Notes: generated by a model not told the origin, from the sequence alone. A stretch of 64,000 bases of DNA from an uncultured SAR116 cluster alpha proteobacterium (GCA_902593735.1 CACJJL010000004.1:1-64000); one strand, 5' to 3'; counted from the first letter of the stretch, positions 1 through 9,005 are shown. A program made the numbers and translations.

Positions 1-1
1 C

Positions 2-592
2 AAAGTGCAGCAACAACTATGTGGGATAGACCATCCTGTTGCTGGTGGTATTTTTGCAAATGAAATCAAGTCAAGTCCTTCAACCTTTGAATTAGAAAAC
101 TTTCATGGGTTAGGGTTGGAATTCGAAATAGCTGTAACATTGTCAGATGATTTGAAACCTGAAATGGGACCATTTAATAAAGATAATATTAGAGAATTTA
201 TAAAATCCCTGTCACCTACTTTTGAATTAATTATAGATCGAAATGCGGATTATTCTAATATAAATCCACTATCAATGATAACAGATAATGCTTGGTGTTC
301 TGGTATAGTTATGGGCAAAGAACTTCCAAATTGGGAAAAATTAAACCTAGATATTGTTAGATCACAATTACTTTGGAATGATGAAATTCCCCAAGACGCG
401 ATGATAAAGGACGCTAACCCACTTGAGTCATTATCTTGGGTTTCGAACCTATTAACTTCGTTGGGAAGAACTATCCCAAAAGATAGTGTTATAATTACCG
501 GAAGCGTGATTAAGACTCGTGCTCCTAATAAAGGTGATCACATAATATATAAAGTTGAGGATCTATCAGAAGTAGAGATTAAGATAATTTAA
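2..592 (+). CDS. 2-keto-4-pentenoate hydratase / fumarylacetoacetate hydrolase family protein (5' partial)
   Basis: The reading frame is open at the left edge, so only about the last 196 residues are present. These match the C-terminal part of the MhpD/HpcG hydratase family (normally about 250-260 residues), which adds water to 2-oxopent-4-enoate-type products of aromatic ring cleavage. Visible family features are the acidic metal-site stretch GLEFEIAVTL, the segment SPTFELIIDR, and the C-terminal NPLESLSWVSNLL ... DSVIITGS motif. The GTG at base 5 is probably internal rather than the true start. Its stop overlaps the stop of the convergent TauE gene by 4 bases. The exact substrate cannot be told from this fragment. 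Confidence 0.75.
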   Translation, partial: KVQQQLCGIDHPVAGGIFANEIKSSPSTFELENFHGLGLEFEIAVTLSDDLKPEMGPFNKDNIREFIKSLSPTFELIIDRNADYSNINPLSMITDNAWCSGIVMGKELPNWEKLNLDIVRSQLLWNDEIPQDAMIKDANPLESLSWVSNLLTSLGRTIPKDSVIITGSVIKTRAPNKGDHIIYKVEDLSEVEIKII

Positions 593-1362
593 TTTAAAAT
601 ATTATACTCTAACAATGATCGTATGATCATGTTAATAGCTGATATACTAAAAAAAATGAGTAACAAATTTTTAAATGTTTTAGCATTTACTTTATTTCTA
701 AGCTTTTCTCCTATTTGAAACCCTATTACTGCAACAACTGACCCAAGAGCTCCATAAATAAACATATTAGGCTGAAAAACACCTGTTGCTATATATCCAA
801 TTGATACAGGTATACACCCAATGGTAATTAAAAAACCACTAACATCAACAAATTGTTTAGGTTTTACATTTTTCATTAATAAATACATAGTTACTGGAAC
901 TGCCCATATTGATGCTGCACCTCCAACTAACCCTCCTAACGCCCCAAGACCACCTTGCCAAAAATTGTCATGATTAGGTTTCATTTTAAAATTAAAACCA
1001 AAAACTTGCAGACAAACAAATAAAAGAACTGCAACCGCAAAAATGAGACGAACTACATCGTCTCCAATTTGATTTGCATAAAAAGAAGTAATTAAGATAC
1101 AAACTACTAAGGACGTAGCGAAATATTTATAATTTTTTACTAATTCTCTAGGATTATCTGCTTTACTCAACTGCCAAATGTTTGCAACGGTCATTGGTAT
1201 TAGATTAAGTCCTAATGCCATTAATGGTGAGACAAAAAAAGTCATAATTGTAATTGCTGTTGTTGGAAGACCAATGCCAATTACTCCTTTAACAACACCA
1301 GCAATAAAAAAAGCAAAGCTAACTATTAGTGCAACTTCATTTGAGTTAGTTGATATATCCAA
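589..1362 (-). CDS. TauE/SafE family anion exporter/permease
   Basis: A 257-residue, strongly hydrophobic protein with about eight membrane segments, the usual size of the TauE/SafE (sulfite exporter, DUF81) family. The two-fold repeat typical of the family is visible: GVVKGVIGIGLPTTAI near residue 22 and GALGGLVGGAASIWAVPVTM near residue 140. Members move sulfite, sulfoacetate or other small anions across the inner membrane. The substrate here is unknown. It is convergent with the hydratase fragment (4-base overlap) and is followed upstream by a decayed transporter gene, so it probably has its own promoter in the AT-rich gap above 1362. Confidence 0.8.
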   Translation of the reverse strand: MDISTNSNEVALIVSFAFFIAGVVKGVIGIGLPTTAITIMTFFVSPLMALGLNLIPMTVANIWQLSKADNPRELVKNYKYFATSLVVCILITSFYANQIGDDVVRLIFAVAVLLFVCLQVFGFNFKMKPNHDNFWQGGLGALGGLVGGAASIWAVPVTMYLLMKNVKPKQFVDVSGFLITIGCIPVSIGYIATGVFQPNMFIYGALGSVVAVIGFQIGEKLRNKVNAKTFKNLLLIFFSISAINMIIRSLLEYNILN

Positions 1363-1447
1363 TTATTAAACCTTGAAAAATGTCGTTTTATAAATTTTTT
1401 AATATCATGTATTTCAAAATTAATTTAGTCATTTCTTTGTAAAAAAA

Positions 1448-2301
1448 TCAGTTCAGCCTTAAAATTATTACCCCAAAAAATAGACCTAATATTAATAAAC
1501 TTTTAGTTAAATTTATCTTCTCTTTTAAGAAAAATACTCCCAATAAAACAGCAAATAGGATAGAAGTTTCTCTCAAAGATGAGACCACAGCTATAGGTAA
1601 ATATAAACATGCCCATACAACTATAGCATAAGCCGCATAAGATGCCGTACCGCCTATAAAAAAGTACATTTTCCCAGAAAGAATTATTCTATTCAAAATT
1701 TCTTTTTCTTTCCAACGCGCAAATATATAAAAGATAAATCCATTGACTATTGTCGTTACACTATAAAATCCTACAGGATTTTGTGTAACTCTTGCGCCAT
1801 ATCCATCTACAAGAGAATAGCTAGCAATAAAAAACCCTGTAACAACAGCCAAAACAAAGCCTTTAACCTCAGATTTTTTAAGTAGAAATTGTTTCAACCC
1901 ATAAATTATCAAAGAAAATGAAATTAAAAAAATGGCAAAGATTTCTTGTTTTGAAATTTCTTCATAAAAAAACAAAAAACTTACTATTAAAATAATTAAT
2001 GGAGACAAACCTCTTGCTATAGGATAAATCTCTGATAATTCTCCATATCTATATGCATTTAGAAGGAAAACTTGATAAAAAAATGTAATAAAGAGCTAGC
2101 TAATATGAATTTCAAACCATCTATGTTAGGCAATCCAAATAATAAAATACCAATTATAGCAAATGGAGTATGACCTAGAACCACTGATGTCATACTTAAG
2201 AATTTATCTTCAGATCCCTTTAAAACAAAATTCCAAGTAGCGTGTAAAAACGCAGCGAAAAGAACTGCAACGATTATATAAAATTCTATAATAAAATTTC
2301 C
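1448..2301 (-). pseudogene. EamA/DMT family transporter, frameshifted
   Basis: The C-terminal 186 residues (1448-2008) form an EamA/DMT drug-metabolite transporter half ending FFLKEKINLTKSLLILGLFF. The missing N-terminal half lies just upstream in another frame: from about 2301 the minus strand reads FYIIVAVLFAAFLHATWNFV, then LKFILASSLLHFF. The frame breaks in a run of seven A (plus strand) at 2077-2083. One more A would restore ...LLHFFYQVFLLNAYRYGELSEIYPIARGLSP and join the halves into a protein of about 280 residues, normal for the family. There is no ATG, GTG or TTG at the expected N-terminus. An ATT at 2292 behind AGGA is the only nearby candidate. It is either a real pseudogene or a homopolymer sequencing error. 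Confidence 0.75.
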
Positions 2302-2323
2302 TAAGCTTAGTTTAAAAAATGAT

Positions 2324-2629
2324 TTAAATTATATTACAATTTAAATTACAGGCATTTGCAAAATTTTTTAATCTACGTTCATTTTCCTTGTCCATGAGAG
2401 CTTTAGCTTCAGGTTTTATTTTACAAGTTAATTTATTTTTCTTAATCTTAAATTTAATACTATCCAAATTTTTTGGTAATCCTGCGCTAAAATTATATAA
2501 AAATTTTAATCCTAGACCTATAGCATAAGATGAAAATTTTTGCTTTTCTGAAAGTAAATTTATTATTTTTTTATCAATTTGTTGTTTATCTTTAGTACCA
2601 ACATATCTATGGTAAACAACTTTGGCCAT
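2324..2629 (-). CDS. Orphan C-terminal domain of exopolyphosphatase (Ppx/GppA), probable gene remnant
   Basis: A 101-residue ORF that I recognise as the C-terminal end of alphaproteobacterial Ppx/GppA phosphatases. Those proteins end with a pattern of RY-G, a helical stretch, ALGLALRLAY-LSGG-PGLL, a short beta hairpin and RRLRxLA. Here the same order is HRYVG, SYAIGLGLKFLYNFSAGLPKNL, KNKLTCKIKP and ENERRLKNFAN. The ASKHA-type ATPase core (about 400 residues) is absent, because the complete ThDP-enzyme gene ends only 19 bases upstream. A ribosome-binding site (GAGAGG about 6 bases before the ATG) means it could still be translated. It looks like a deletion scar; a free-standing domain is possible. 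Confidence 0.55.
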   Translation of the reverse strand: MAKVVYHRYVGTKDKQQIDKKIINLLSEKQKFSSYAIGLGLKFLYNFSAGLPKNLDSIKFKIKKNKLTCKIKPEAKALMDKENERRLKNFANACNLNCNII

Positions 2630-2648
2630 CCATACCCTCTCAAAATAT

Positions 2649-4208
2649 TTAAATCAAAACTTCAATTAGAAATGGGCCTTTTTCTTTAAGTCCATGTTTA
2701 AAATATTTTACTAAATCTTCAATGTTTTCAACTTTAACGGCGTCTACTCCCATTCCCTTTGATATAGAGACCCAATCTATTGCTGGATCTTTTAAAGACA
2801 ACATTTCCATTGCTGATTTTCCTGGGTTATCAACTCCTACGTTTGTTAATTCTCCCTGAAGGATCTTGTAACTTTGGTTTGCAAAAATTAGTACAACTAT
2901 GTCTAAATTTTCTCTTGCCATAGTCCATAAAGACTGGACGGTATACATGGCACTTCCATCACCTTCTAATGAAATAACTTTTTGATCTGGAGATGATATT
3001 GCCGCTCCAATTGCTACAGGCATTCCAAATCCTATAGACCCTCCACAGTTATTCAGCCATGTATGTGGATGTGATCCTGAAGTTTGATAAAAGAATTCTC
3101 TTCCAGTAGTTACAGATTCATCAACTATGATCGCATTTTCTGGGATTAATGCACCTAATACCATTCCCAATGACATTGGGTTAATTGGACCTTTAGGAAT
3201 GTCAGGAATATCAAATTTTGAAATAGTACTAGGAGTATTATTTGATATTCCAATCCTATCTGATAACTCTTCGACAACTGTAGTAATATCATCTGATATA
3301 GAAGCTAATTCAAAAAATTTAGTAGAATCTTGTGTTAAGACTCCAGGCTTATTTGGATATGCAAAAAAGGCGACTGGTCGTCTTGCTCCTATTATTATAA
3401 TGGTGTCAAAGTCTTTAAGAACTTCAACTGCTTTATCAACGACGTACGGTATTCTTACTGAATTTATTCTTCCCGCACCTTTATCTAAACGAGCATTAAA
3501 CCAATCAGTTTTAATTGAACAGCCCACTTTGTCCGCTACTTTTGCCAATTTAATAAGGTTATTTTCTTCTAAGGCCTCACCACCAACAAGTATTAGAGGG
3601 TTCTTTGCATCTTGAAGTTCTAAAATTGCTTCGTCTATTATTTTAGCAGAAACTATCTTAGATTTCATATTTAACTCAATCGACTCAATTTTATTGCCTT
3701 CATTCCATGCGGTATCACCAGGCAAGATTAAAGTTGCAATTTTCCCAGGTTTTACATTTGCATGTCTAATAGCTTCAGCACCATCCATCGCAATATCTTT
3801 TGAAGATTTACTTGTTTTTACCCAATGGGAGACTGGACTTGCTATTCCTTCAATATCCGAAGTTAACGGAGCATTTAATTTTATATGATCAAGAGCGTGC
3901 TCGCCTACTATATTAACAATTCCTGAATTAGCTTTTTTTGCATTGTGTAGGTTTGCAAGGCCATTTGCTAATCCAGGACCTAAATGTAGTAAAGTTGAAG
4001 CTGGCGACCTTCTCATTCTAAAGTAACCGTCAGCAGCACCAGTAGCACATCCCTCAAAAAGACATAAAACGCTTCGCATATTTTGATATTTATCTAGAGC
4101 TGCAACGAAATGCATTTCTGATGTTCCAGGATTGGTAAAACAGACCTCAACATTACCTTCTAATAAAGTACCAACTAAACTCTCTGCTCCGTTCACAAGA
4201 CCCTCCAA
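2649..4208 (-). CDS. Thiamine-diphosphate enzyme, acetolactate synthase/benzoylformate decarboxylase-like
   Basis: A 519-residue protein with the full three-domain ThDP fold. The catalytic glutamate that activates the cofactor is E52 in CLFEGCATGAADGY. The central Rossmann-like domain contains LILVGG near residue 205. The C-terminal cofactor site is GDGSAMYTVQSLWT from about residue 416, followed by the expected asparagine in IFANQSYKIL. The GDGSAxY-LWT form resembles benzoylformate decarboxylase and the 'acetolactate synthase large subunit' paralogues that lack a regulatory subunit, rather than true IlvB. It is likely a cytosolic 2-oxoacid decarboxylase or carboligase. No small IlvH-like subunit lies nearby. 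Confidence 0.8.
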   Translation of the reverse strand: MEGLVNGAESLVGTLLEGNVEVCFTNPGTSEMHFVAALDKYQNMRSVLCLFEGCATGAADGYFRMRRSPASTLLHLGPGLANGLANLHNAKKANSGIVNIVGEHALDHIKLNAPLTSDIEGIASPVSHWVKTSKSSKDIAMDGAEAIRHANVKPGKIATLILPGDTAWNEGNKIESIELNMKSKIVSAKIIDEAILELQDAKNPLILVGGEALEENNLIKLAKVADKVGCSIKTDWFNARLDKGAGRINSVRIPYVVDKAVEVLKDFDTIIIIGARRPVAFFAYPNKPGVLTQDSTKFFELASISDDITTVVEELSDRIGISNNTPSTISKFDIPDIPKGPINPMSLGMVLGALIPENAIIVDESVTTGREFFYQTSGSHPHTWLNNCGGSIGFGMPVAIGAAISSPDQKVISLEGDGSAMYTVQSLWTMARENLDIVVLIFANQSYKILQGELTNVGVDNPGKSAMEMLSLKDPAIDWVSISKGMGVDAVKVENIEDLVKYFKHGLKEKGPFLIEVLI

Positions 4209-4299
4209 TCTTATTTTTAATTAACATATCAAAATAAAAATCTAATTGGTAATAATTTAATTTTATGTAAAACTTTATTGAATTTGTTTTGAGAATTTT

Positions 4300-4674
4300 A
4301 TGTTTAAATCTTTAATAGAGAAAAATGAAAAACGAAGCCAACTTTCTATGATGGCTCAATATCTAAATACATGTTTTATGATTAGTACTATTGAGCATGA
4401 ATATTTAGTAAATATTGAAAAAGGCGTTGTAAAAAATGTAGAAGAAGGACCTTTTGTAATGCCAAGCTATGTCTTTAAATTAACTGCACCTAAGAACGAG
4501 TGGATAAAATTTTTACAACATACTCCTCAACCGGGGTCACATGATATTATTGCAATGCTTCGAAGAAAAGTTTTGAAATTTGAAGGAGATCTCCATCCTT
4601 TAATGTCTCACTTACTATACTTCAAATTACTACTGGCCTCCCTAAGACCAGCGGAGAGTAAAAATGAAAATTGA
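4300..4674 (+). CDS. Hypothetical protein, possible SCP2-like lipid-binding fold
   Basis: A 124-residue cytosolic protein with no signal peptide or membrane segment. The spacing of the C-terminal half (YVFKLTAPKNEWIKFL, then HDIIAMLRRKVLKFEGDLHPLMSHLLYFKLLLASLR) looks like the strand-helix pattern of sterol-carrier-protein-2 domains, in which a small hydrophobic ligand is bound. That assignment is weak. It overlaps the start of the alpha/beta hydrolase by 11 bases, so the two are translationally coupled, and a role in presenting or modifying the hydrolase substrate is a reasonable guess. Confidence 0.6.
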   Translation: MFKSLIEKNEKRSQLSMMAQYLNTCFMISTIEHEYLVNIEKGVVKNVEEGPFVMPSYVFKLTAPKNEWIKFLQHTPQPGSHDIIAMLRRKVLKFEGDLHPLMSHLLYFKLLLASLRPAESKNEN

Positions 4675-5503
4675 AAAAGAACCTATTTCTGGTCAATATG
4701 GAAAATTTAAAATTGATGGTATTGACTATAGAATATACTGGGAAGAAGCAGGCCAGGGCATTCCTCTAGTATGCTTACATACGGCAGGGTCCGATGGAAG
4801 ACAATATAGAGCTCTTTTAAATGATAAAAAAATATTAGAAAAGTTTAGGGTTATTGTATTTGATATGCCATGGCATGGAAAATCTTCACCACCCGAAAAT
4901 GCACAAATTCAAAATTATAAATTATCTACTGATTTTTATATTTCCCAAATTATGAGCTTTATAAATGGTTTGGAATTATTAAAGCCAGTTGTAATGGGTT
5001 GTTCTATAGGCGGAAGAATTATTCTTCATTTAGCAATAAATTTTCCAGATAAATTTAGAGCATTAATTGGGCTTCAAAGTGCTGGTCATTTGGATCCTTA
5101 TTACGATATCAGTTGGTTACATAGACAAGATGTACATGGAGGAGAAGTTTGCGGAGGCATTGCTTATGGCTTGATGGCACCAACAAGTCCTGAAAGTGAT
5201 AAATTCGAAACAATGTGGCATTATATGCAAGGTGGACCTGGCATTTTTAAAGGAGATTTATTTTTTTATAAGTTCGATGGAAATATTGGCAATGAAATTA
5301 AAAAAATTGATAATTCAAAATGTCCAATTTATTTATTAACTGGTGAATATGACTACTCAGCAACACCAGAGGAAACAAAATCCCTAGCTGACACTATTGG
5401 TATCGAAATGATCAAAATGAAAAATGTAGGTCATTTTCCAATGAGTGAAAATCCAAAAGAATTTTTAAAATATCTACATCCAGTTTTAAATAAAATTAGT
5501 TAA
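4664..5503 (+). CDS. Alpha/beta hydrolase
   Basis: A 279-residue alpha/beta-hydrolase fold protein. The nucleophile elbow is GCSIGG with Ser at about residue 114. The oxyanion region is LHTAGSDGRQYR near residue 39. The acid is probably Asp in LTGEYDYSATP, and the catalytic His lies in NVGHFPMSENP near the C-terminus. It has no signal peptide and is probably cytosolic. The gene overlaps the upstream SCP2-like ORF, forming a two-gene plus-strand operon, and its stop abuts the stop of the convergent SDR without a gap. It could be an esterase, lactonase or C-C hydrolase; the sequence alone does not decide. Confidence 0.8.
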   Translation: MKIEKEPISGQYGKFKIDGIDYRIYWEEAGQGIPLVCLHTAGSDGRQYRALLNDKKILEKFRVIVFDMPWHGKSSPPENAQIQNYKLSTDFYISQIMSFINGLELLKPVVMGCSIGGRIILHLAINFPDKFRALIGLQSAGHLDPYYDISWLHRQDVHGGEVCGGIAYGLMAPTSPESDKFETMWHYMQGGPGIFKGDLFFYKFDGNIGNEIKKIDNSKCPIYLLTGEYDYSATPEETKSLADTIGIEMIKMKNVGHFPMSENPKEFLKYLHPVLNKIS

Positions 5504-6265
5504 CTACCAGTCTTTTCCAGCTGTCCATCCACCATCTACAATTAAATTTGTCCCAGTACAAAAACTTGCTTCATCACTCGCAAGATATAAAACTGCACTA
5601 GAAATTTCATTAGGTTCTCCCCAACGTTTCATAGCGTGCAAGTTCCTAACTTTTTGAGAAGCTTCGTCATCTTGAAAATATCTTTCTGTTAATGGAGTTC
5701 TAATAACACCTGGTCCAATAGCATTTACTCTAATATCATACTTTGCTAAATCTACTGCTAGTTGCTTAGTTATTCCGGCAGTAGCATGTTTAGAGGCAGT
5801 GTAAGCGCACCTATTAGGCGCAGAAGTTACGCTCAAAGTCGAAGAAGTAATTACAATATTACCCTTTATTTTTTTTTCGATGCAGTGCTTTGCAAATGTT
5901 TGTGCAGTTATAAAAACCCCAGTAACATTTATATCAATAACCTTTCTCCATTCTTCAATAGACAATTCTAATGGAGACACAATCTCCCTTATTCCGGCAT
6001 TACAAAATGCAATATCTAAGCTTCCAAAATGTTCATATGCATTTTTCATGTTTTCAATAGTTTCATTTTGATTTGTTACATCTAATTTAAATGGCTCAGC
6101 ATTACCACCTGCAGATTTTATTTCTTTAGCCACCCTGCTAGCCATATCAAAATCTAAATCTGAAACAGCTACATTTGCACCTTCTTTTGCAAAACTTAAA
6201 CCTGTTTGACGACCAATTCCACCTGCTGCTCCAGTAATAAACACAGTTTTGTTTGTAAATCTCAT
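5504..6265 (-). CDS. SDR family NAD(P)-dependent oxidoreductase
   Basis: A 253-residue classical short-chain dehydrogenase. The cofactor-binding TGAAGGIG is at residues 11-18, NAGI lies near residue 90, the catalytic Ser is in ITSSTLS, and YTASK carries the Tyr/Lys pair. The C-terminus GTNLIVDGGWTAG is typical of FabG-like enzymes. Asp at the end of the second strand (VSDLDFD) favours NAD over NADP. It is convergent with the hydrolase gene and divergent from the RidA operon. Substrate unknown. Confidence 0.85.
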   Translation of the reverse strand: MRFTNKTVFITGAAGGIGRQTGLSFAKEGANVAVSDLDFDMASRVAKEIKSAGGNAEPFKLDVTNQNETIENMKNAYEHFGSLDIAFCNAGIREIVSPLELSIEEWRKVIDINVTGVFITAQTFAKHCIEKKIKGNIVITSSTLSVTSAPNRCAYTASKHATAGITKQLAVDLAKYDIRVNAIGPGVIRTPLTERYFQDDEASQKVRNLHAMKRWGEPNEISSAVLYLASDEASFCTGTNLIVDGGWTAGKDW

Positions 6266-6342
6266 TGAAAAATCCCCCTGTTAGTGCAAAGTTTATTTGA
6301 ATTAGCCTTTTTGACAACATTAATCTTTATTGGAGTAATCGA

Positions 6343-6729
6343 TTGGACATAGAACATTTAGTATTTGAAAATGGACCTAAAAGAGTTGGCCCCTTTAGTC
6401 ATGCTGTTAAAGCTGGTGAATTTATTTTTATTACTGGACAAATGCCAACATTGCCAGAAAATCCTGACGTACTAGTAAGTAATGATGTTGAAAAACAAAC
6501 ACATCAAGTTATGAAAAATCTAATTAGTGTTTTAGATAATTGTGGCTCTTCTCTCGAGAGAGTAACTTTTGTAAGAGTGTATTTAGTTAACTTCCAAGAC
6601 TTCGACAAAGTCAATAAAATTTATAAATCCTATTTCAATGAAAACAAACTTCCTGCTAGAACATGTATTGGTGTAACTGGACTTGCTATAGGCGCTTCAG
6701 TTGAGATTGATCTAGTAGCAAAAATTTAG
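6343..6729 (+). CDS. RidA family protein (reactive enamine/imine deaminase)
   Basis: A 128-residue YjgF/YER057c/UK114 family protein. RidA hydrolyses reactive 2-aminoacrylate-type enamines released by PLP enzymes. The catalytic arginine is present in PARTCIGV and the conserved acidic residue in VEIDLVAKI at the C-terminus. The N-terminal SHAVKAGEFIFITGQ matches the family's SxAxxxGxxxxxSGQ. The start is TTG at 6343, supported by GGAG seven bases upstream; no ATG fits. It is the first gene of an operon with AzlC and AzlD, suggesting a link to amino acid deamination or export. Confidence 0.85.
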   Translation: MDIEHLVFENGPKRVGPFSHAVKAGEFIFITGQMPTLPENPDVLVSNDVEKQTHQVMKNLISVLDNCGSSLERVTFVRVYLVNFQDFDKVNKIYKSYFNENKLPARTCIGVTGLAIGASVEIDLVAKI

Positions 6730-6746
6730 ATAAGAAAAATTTGTCT

Positions 6747-7466
6747 ATGAAAAAAAAATATACCCCTTTTAAAAAAGGTATTTTTACTGGCTTTGGTTTC
6801 CCTGGCATAGGAATGAGCTCAGCAATGTTTGGATATGGTGTTTTTGCTGCAGAAGCTGGACTAGATCTATATCTGTGTTTAGGTTCAGTTTTAATTTTAT
6901 GGAGCATGCCTGGTATGGTTATTTTTGTGTCTCTTTTTTCAATAGGCACACCAATCTTCTTGCTATTCACTACTGTTTTATTGGCTAACATGAGACAATT
7001 TTTTTTGGTCTTATCTGGCCTTACATTAATGAATATTCACAAACATAAATTATCTTTTATTACAAAATTATTTTGGGCTCACCTCATTAGTCCCACTGGT
7101 TGGGCTGAATTAACCAAAGTAAAAAATGAAATAGACGAAAAAGATTTATTTAAATTTTTTCAAGGTCTTAGTTTGGCATTGGTAATATTTAATTCAACTA
7201 CAACAATTATTGGTTACAAATTATATGATTTTTTACCTAGTGATATTGTTTCTATTCCTGTATTTATAATGCCATTATATTTAACTATCTTAATGCTAAG
7301 AGCTATTGAAATTTATTACAGATTAGCAGTTGTTACTGGAGGGATTATCGGGCCCCTTTTATTTCCATATATTGGTGATTGGAGTTTGATTGTTGCAGGA
7401 TTAGTTGGCGGTTCCGTTGGCTTGATGATCAGTTATCTTTTGAATAAGGATAAAATTAATGTATGA
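6747..7466 (+). CDS. azlC: AzlC-like branched-chain amino acid exporter, large subunit (copy 1)
   Basis: About 239 residues with multiple membrane helices. The segment order and the loop LLANMRQFFLVLSGLTLM correspond to AzlC proteins, which pair with AzlD to export branched-chain amino acids or their analogues (for example 4-azaleucine). An in-frame TTG lies two codons upstream at 6741; ATG at 6747 is preferred. It follows the RidA gene after a short gap and overlaps AzlD by 8 bases. It is divergent in sequence from the second AzlC at 45841-46530, so the two pairs probably have different substrates. Confidence 0.7.
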   Translation: MKKKYTPFKKGIFTGFGFPGIGMSSAMFGYGVFAAEAGLDLYLCLGSVLILWSMPGMVIFVSLFSIGTPIFLLFTTVLLANMRQFFLVLSGLTLMNIHKHKLSFITKLFWAHLISPTGWAELTKVKNEIDEKDLFKFFQGLSLALVIFNSTTTIIGYKLYDFLPSDIVSIPVFIMPLYLTILMLRAIEIYYRLAVVTGGIIGPLLFPYIGDWSLIVAGLVGGSVGLMISYLLNKDKINV

Positions 7467-7806
7467 GAATTCAATAATTATACCTGAAATAATCCCTTGG
7501 ATAATGCTTTTAGTCGCTAGTTCAGGTATTTTTGTTTGGAGATTTTTAGGAGTAGTTTTATCTAGTAAAATACAAAAAGATAGTTTTTTTGCAAAATGGA
7601 TCAATGCTATTGCATTTGCTATGACGACAGCTTTAATGACTAGAATCATAATTTTCCCAACAGGAGCGTTGGCCGAAACTGAATTGATTGAAAGAATAGC
7701 ACCTTTTTTAATTGGTATAATTATATTTTTATTTTTCCCAAAAAAACCAATTTTTGGTTTAGCAATAGGAGTGTTCTTCTTTAGCGTTGGAATATTTATA
7801 TCTTAG
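7459..7806 (+). CDS. azlD: AzlD family transporter subunit (copy 1)
   Basis: A 115-residue membrane protein with about four helices, located directly after AzlC with an 8-base overlap, which is the family's standard arrangement. Internal features include WRFLGVVLSSKI and an AFAMTTALMTRIIIFPTGALAE segment resembling the conserved AzlD central region. It acts in the inner membrane as the small partner of AzlC. It is the last gene of the RidA-AzlC-AzlD operon, and its stop lies 5 bases from the convergent acyl-CoA dehydrogenase. Confidence 0.7.
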   Translation: MYENSIIIPEIIPWIMLLVASSGIFVWRFLGVVLSSKIQKDSFFAKWINAIAFAMTTALMTRIIIFPTGALAETELIERIAPFLIGIIIFLFFPKKPIFGLAIGVFFFSVGIFIS

Positions 7807-7811
7807 ATATT

Positions 7812-8984
7812 TTAATCTTCAGACACAAGTTGCTTAGCTATTATCAATTTTTGAAGCTCATTAGTTCCCTCACCAATAGCCAACAATGGTGCATCCCTAT
7901 AATATCTCTCAATATTATACTCCGGCGAATACCCAAATCCGCCATGAATTCTCATTGCTTCTGTAGAGTTAAACAACGCCGTTTCAGTAGCAAAAAGCTT
8001 TGCCATTCCGGCTTGTAAATCTGATCTATTACCAGAATCATATGCCTTTGCAGCTTGTTCAGTTAATAATCTAGAAGCTTCAAGTTTCGTTGCCATCTCA
8101 GCTAATTTAATTTGAATTGCTTGGTGTTCACTAATTGGTTTTCCAAATGTCTTCCTTATTTTTGCATATTCTATTGAATCTTCTAGAGAGGCTCTAGCCA
8201 CACCGACGCCACGTGCAGCTACATTAATTCTTCCTAATTCAAGGCCCGCCAAAATTTGTTTGAGCCCTTTTCCTTCTATTTCACCAATCAAGTTAGAAGT
8301 TGGTACTTTTACATTTTCAAGTTGAACTTCTCCTGTATCAATTCCCCTGTAACCCAATTTTTTGAGTTTTCTTGATACAAATCCATCTTTCTTTTCAACA
8401 AGAATTAAACTCATACCTTTATGGGCTGGTTGAATTTCAGTATTCGTTTTTACTAAAACTGCTAAAATAGTTCCTTGAACTGAGTTTGTAATCCATGTTT
8501 TTGTACCATCAATAATATATTCGTTCCCAACTTTTTTTGCTTTGGTTTTTATCGATTGAAGGTCAGTACCACAATCTGGTTCCGTAAGTGCGATACCACC
8601 TCTTATCTCTCCAGTTGCAAACTTAGGAAGATAATATCTTTTCATCTCTTCAGTGCCAAATCTTTCTACAGCGGCACACATTATAAGATGAGAATTAAAG
8701 ATACCAGAAACTGACATCCACACAGCAGACACATTTTCTACTATTTTTGAGTAAGTAACTGCTGACAAACCTAAACCGCCATACTCAGGAGAAATTGTAG
8801 CACCAAAGAGACCTAAATCTGCCATTTTATCAGCAATATCTTGTGGATATTTGTCTTGTGACTCAAATTCTTTTACATAAGGCTTTACATCTTTTTCTAA
8901 GAATTTATTTACAGATTCTATTATTAAATTATCTTCAGAAACTGATTTTTCATTTTCGACTTCAATTATTTTATGTTCATTCAT
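7812..8984 (-). CDS. Acyl-CoA dehydrogenase
   Basis: A 390-residue flavoprotein of the normal length for soluble acyl-CoA dehydrogenases. It has the N-terminal helical domain, the FAD/substrate signature GGIALTEPDCGTDLQSIKT near residue 130, WITNS near residue 160, and the C-terminal signature MRIHGGFGYSPEYNIERYYRDA followed by GEGTNELQ, which holds the catalytic Glu of the short/medium-chain class. It catalyses alpha-beta desaturation of an acyl-CoA and passes electrons to ETF. The downstream end of the MmgE/PrpD gene is 21 bases away, so the two may be co-transcribed. Confidence 0.85.
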   Translation of the reverse strand: MNEHKIIEVENEKSVSEDNLIIESVNKFLEKDVKPYVKEFESQDKYPQDIADKMADLGLFGATISPEYGGLGLSAVTYSKIVENVSAVWMSVSGIFNSHLIMCAAVERFGTEEMKRYYLPKFATGEIRGGIALTEPDCGTDLQSIKTKAKKVGNEYIIDGTKTWITNSVQGTILAVLVKTNTEIQPAHKGMSLILVEKKDGFVSRKLKKLGYRGIDTGEVQLENVKVPTSNLIGEIEGKGLKQILAGLELGRINVAARGVGVARASLEDSIEYAKIRKTFGKPISEHQAIQIKLAEMATKLEASRLLTEQAAKAYDSGNRSDLQAGMAKLFATETALFNSTEAMRIHGGFGYSPEYNIERYYRDAPLLAIGEGTNELQKLIIAKQLVSED

Positions 8985-9005
8985 TAATATCTCCTAAATT
9001 AATGA

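Noticed and set aside
3127-3615. Long open frame antisense to the ThDP enzyme gene
   Set aside because: It is a shadow of the coding strand: no ribosome-binding site, no family features, and the gene on the other strand is complete.
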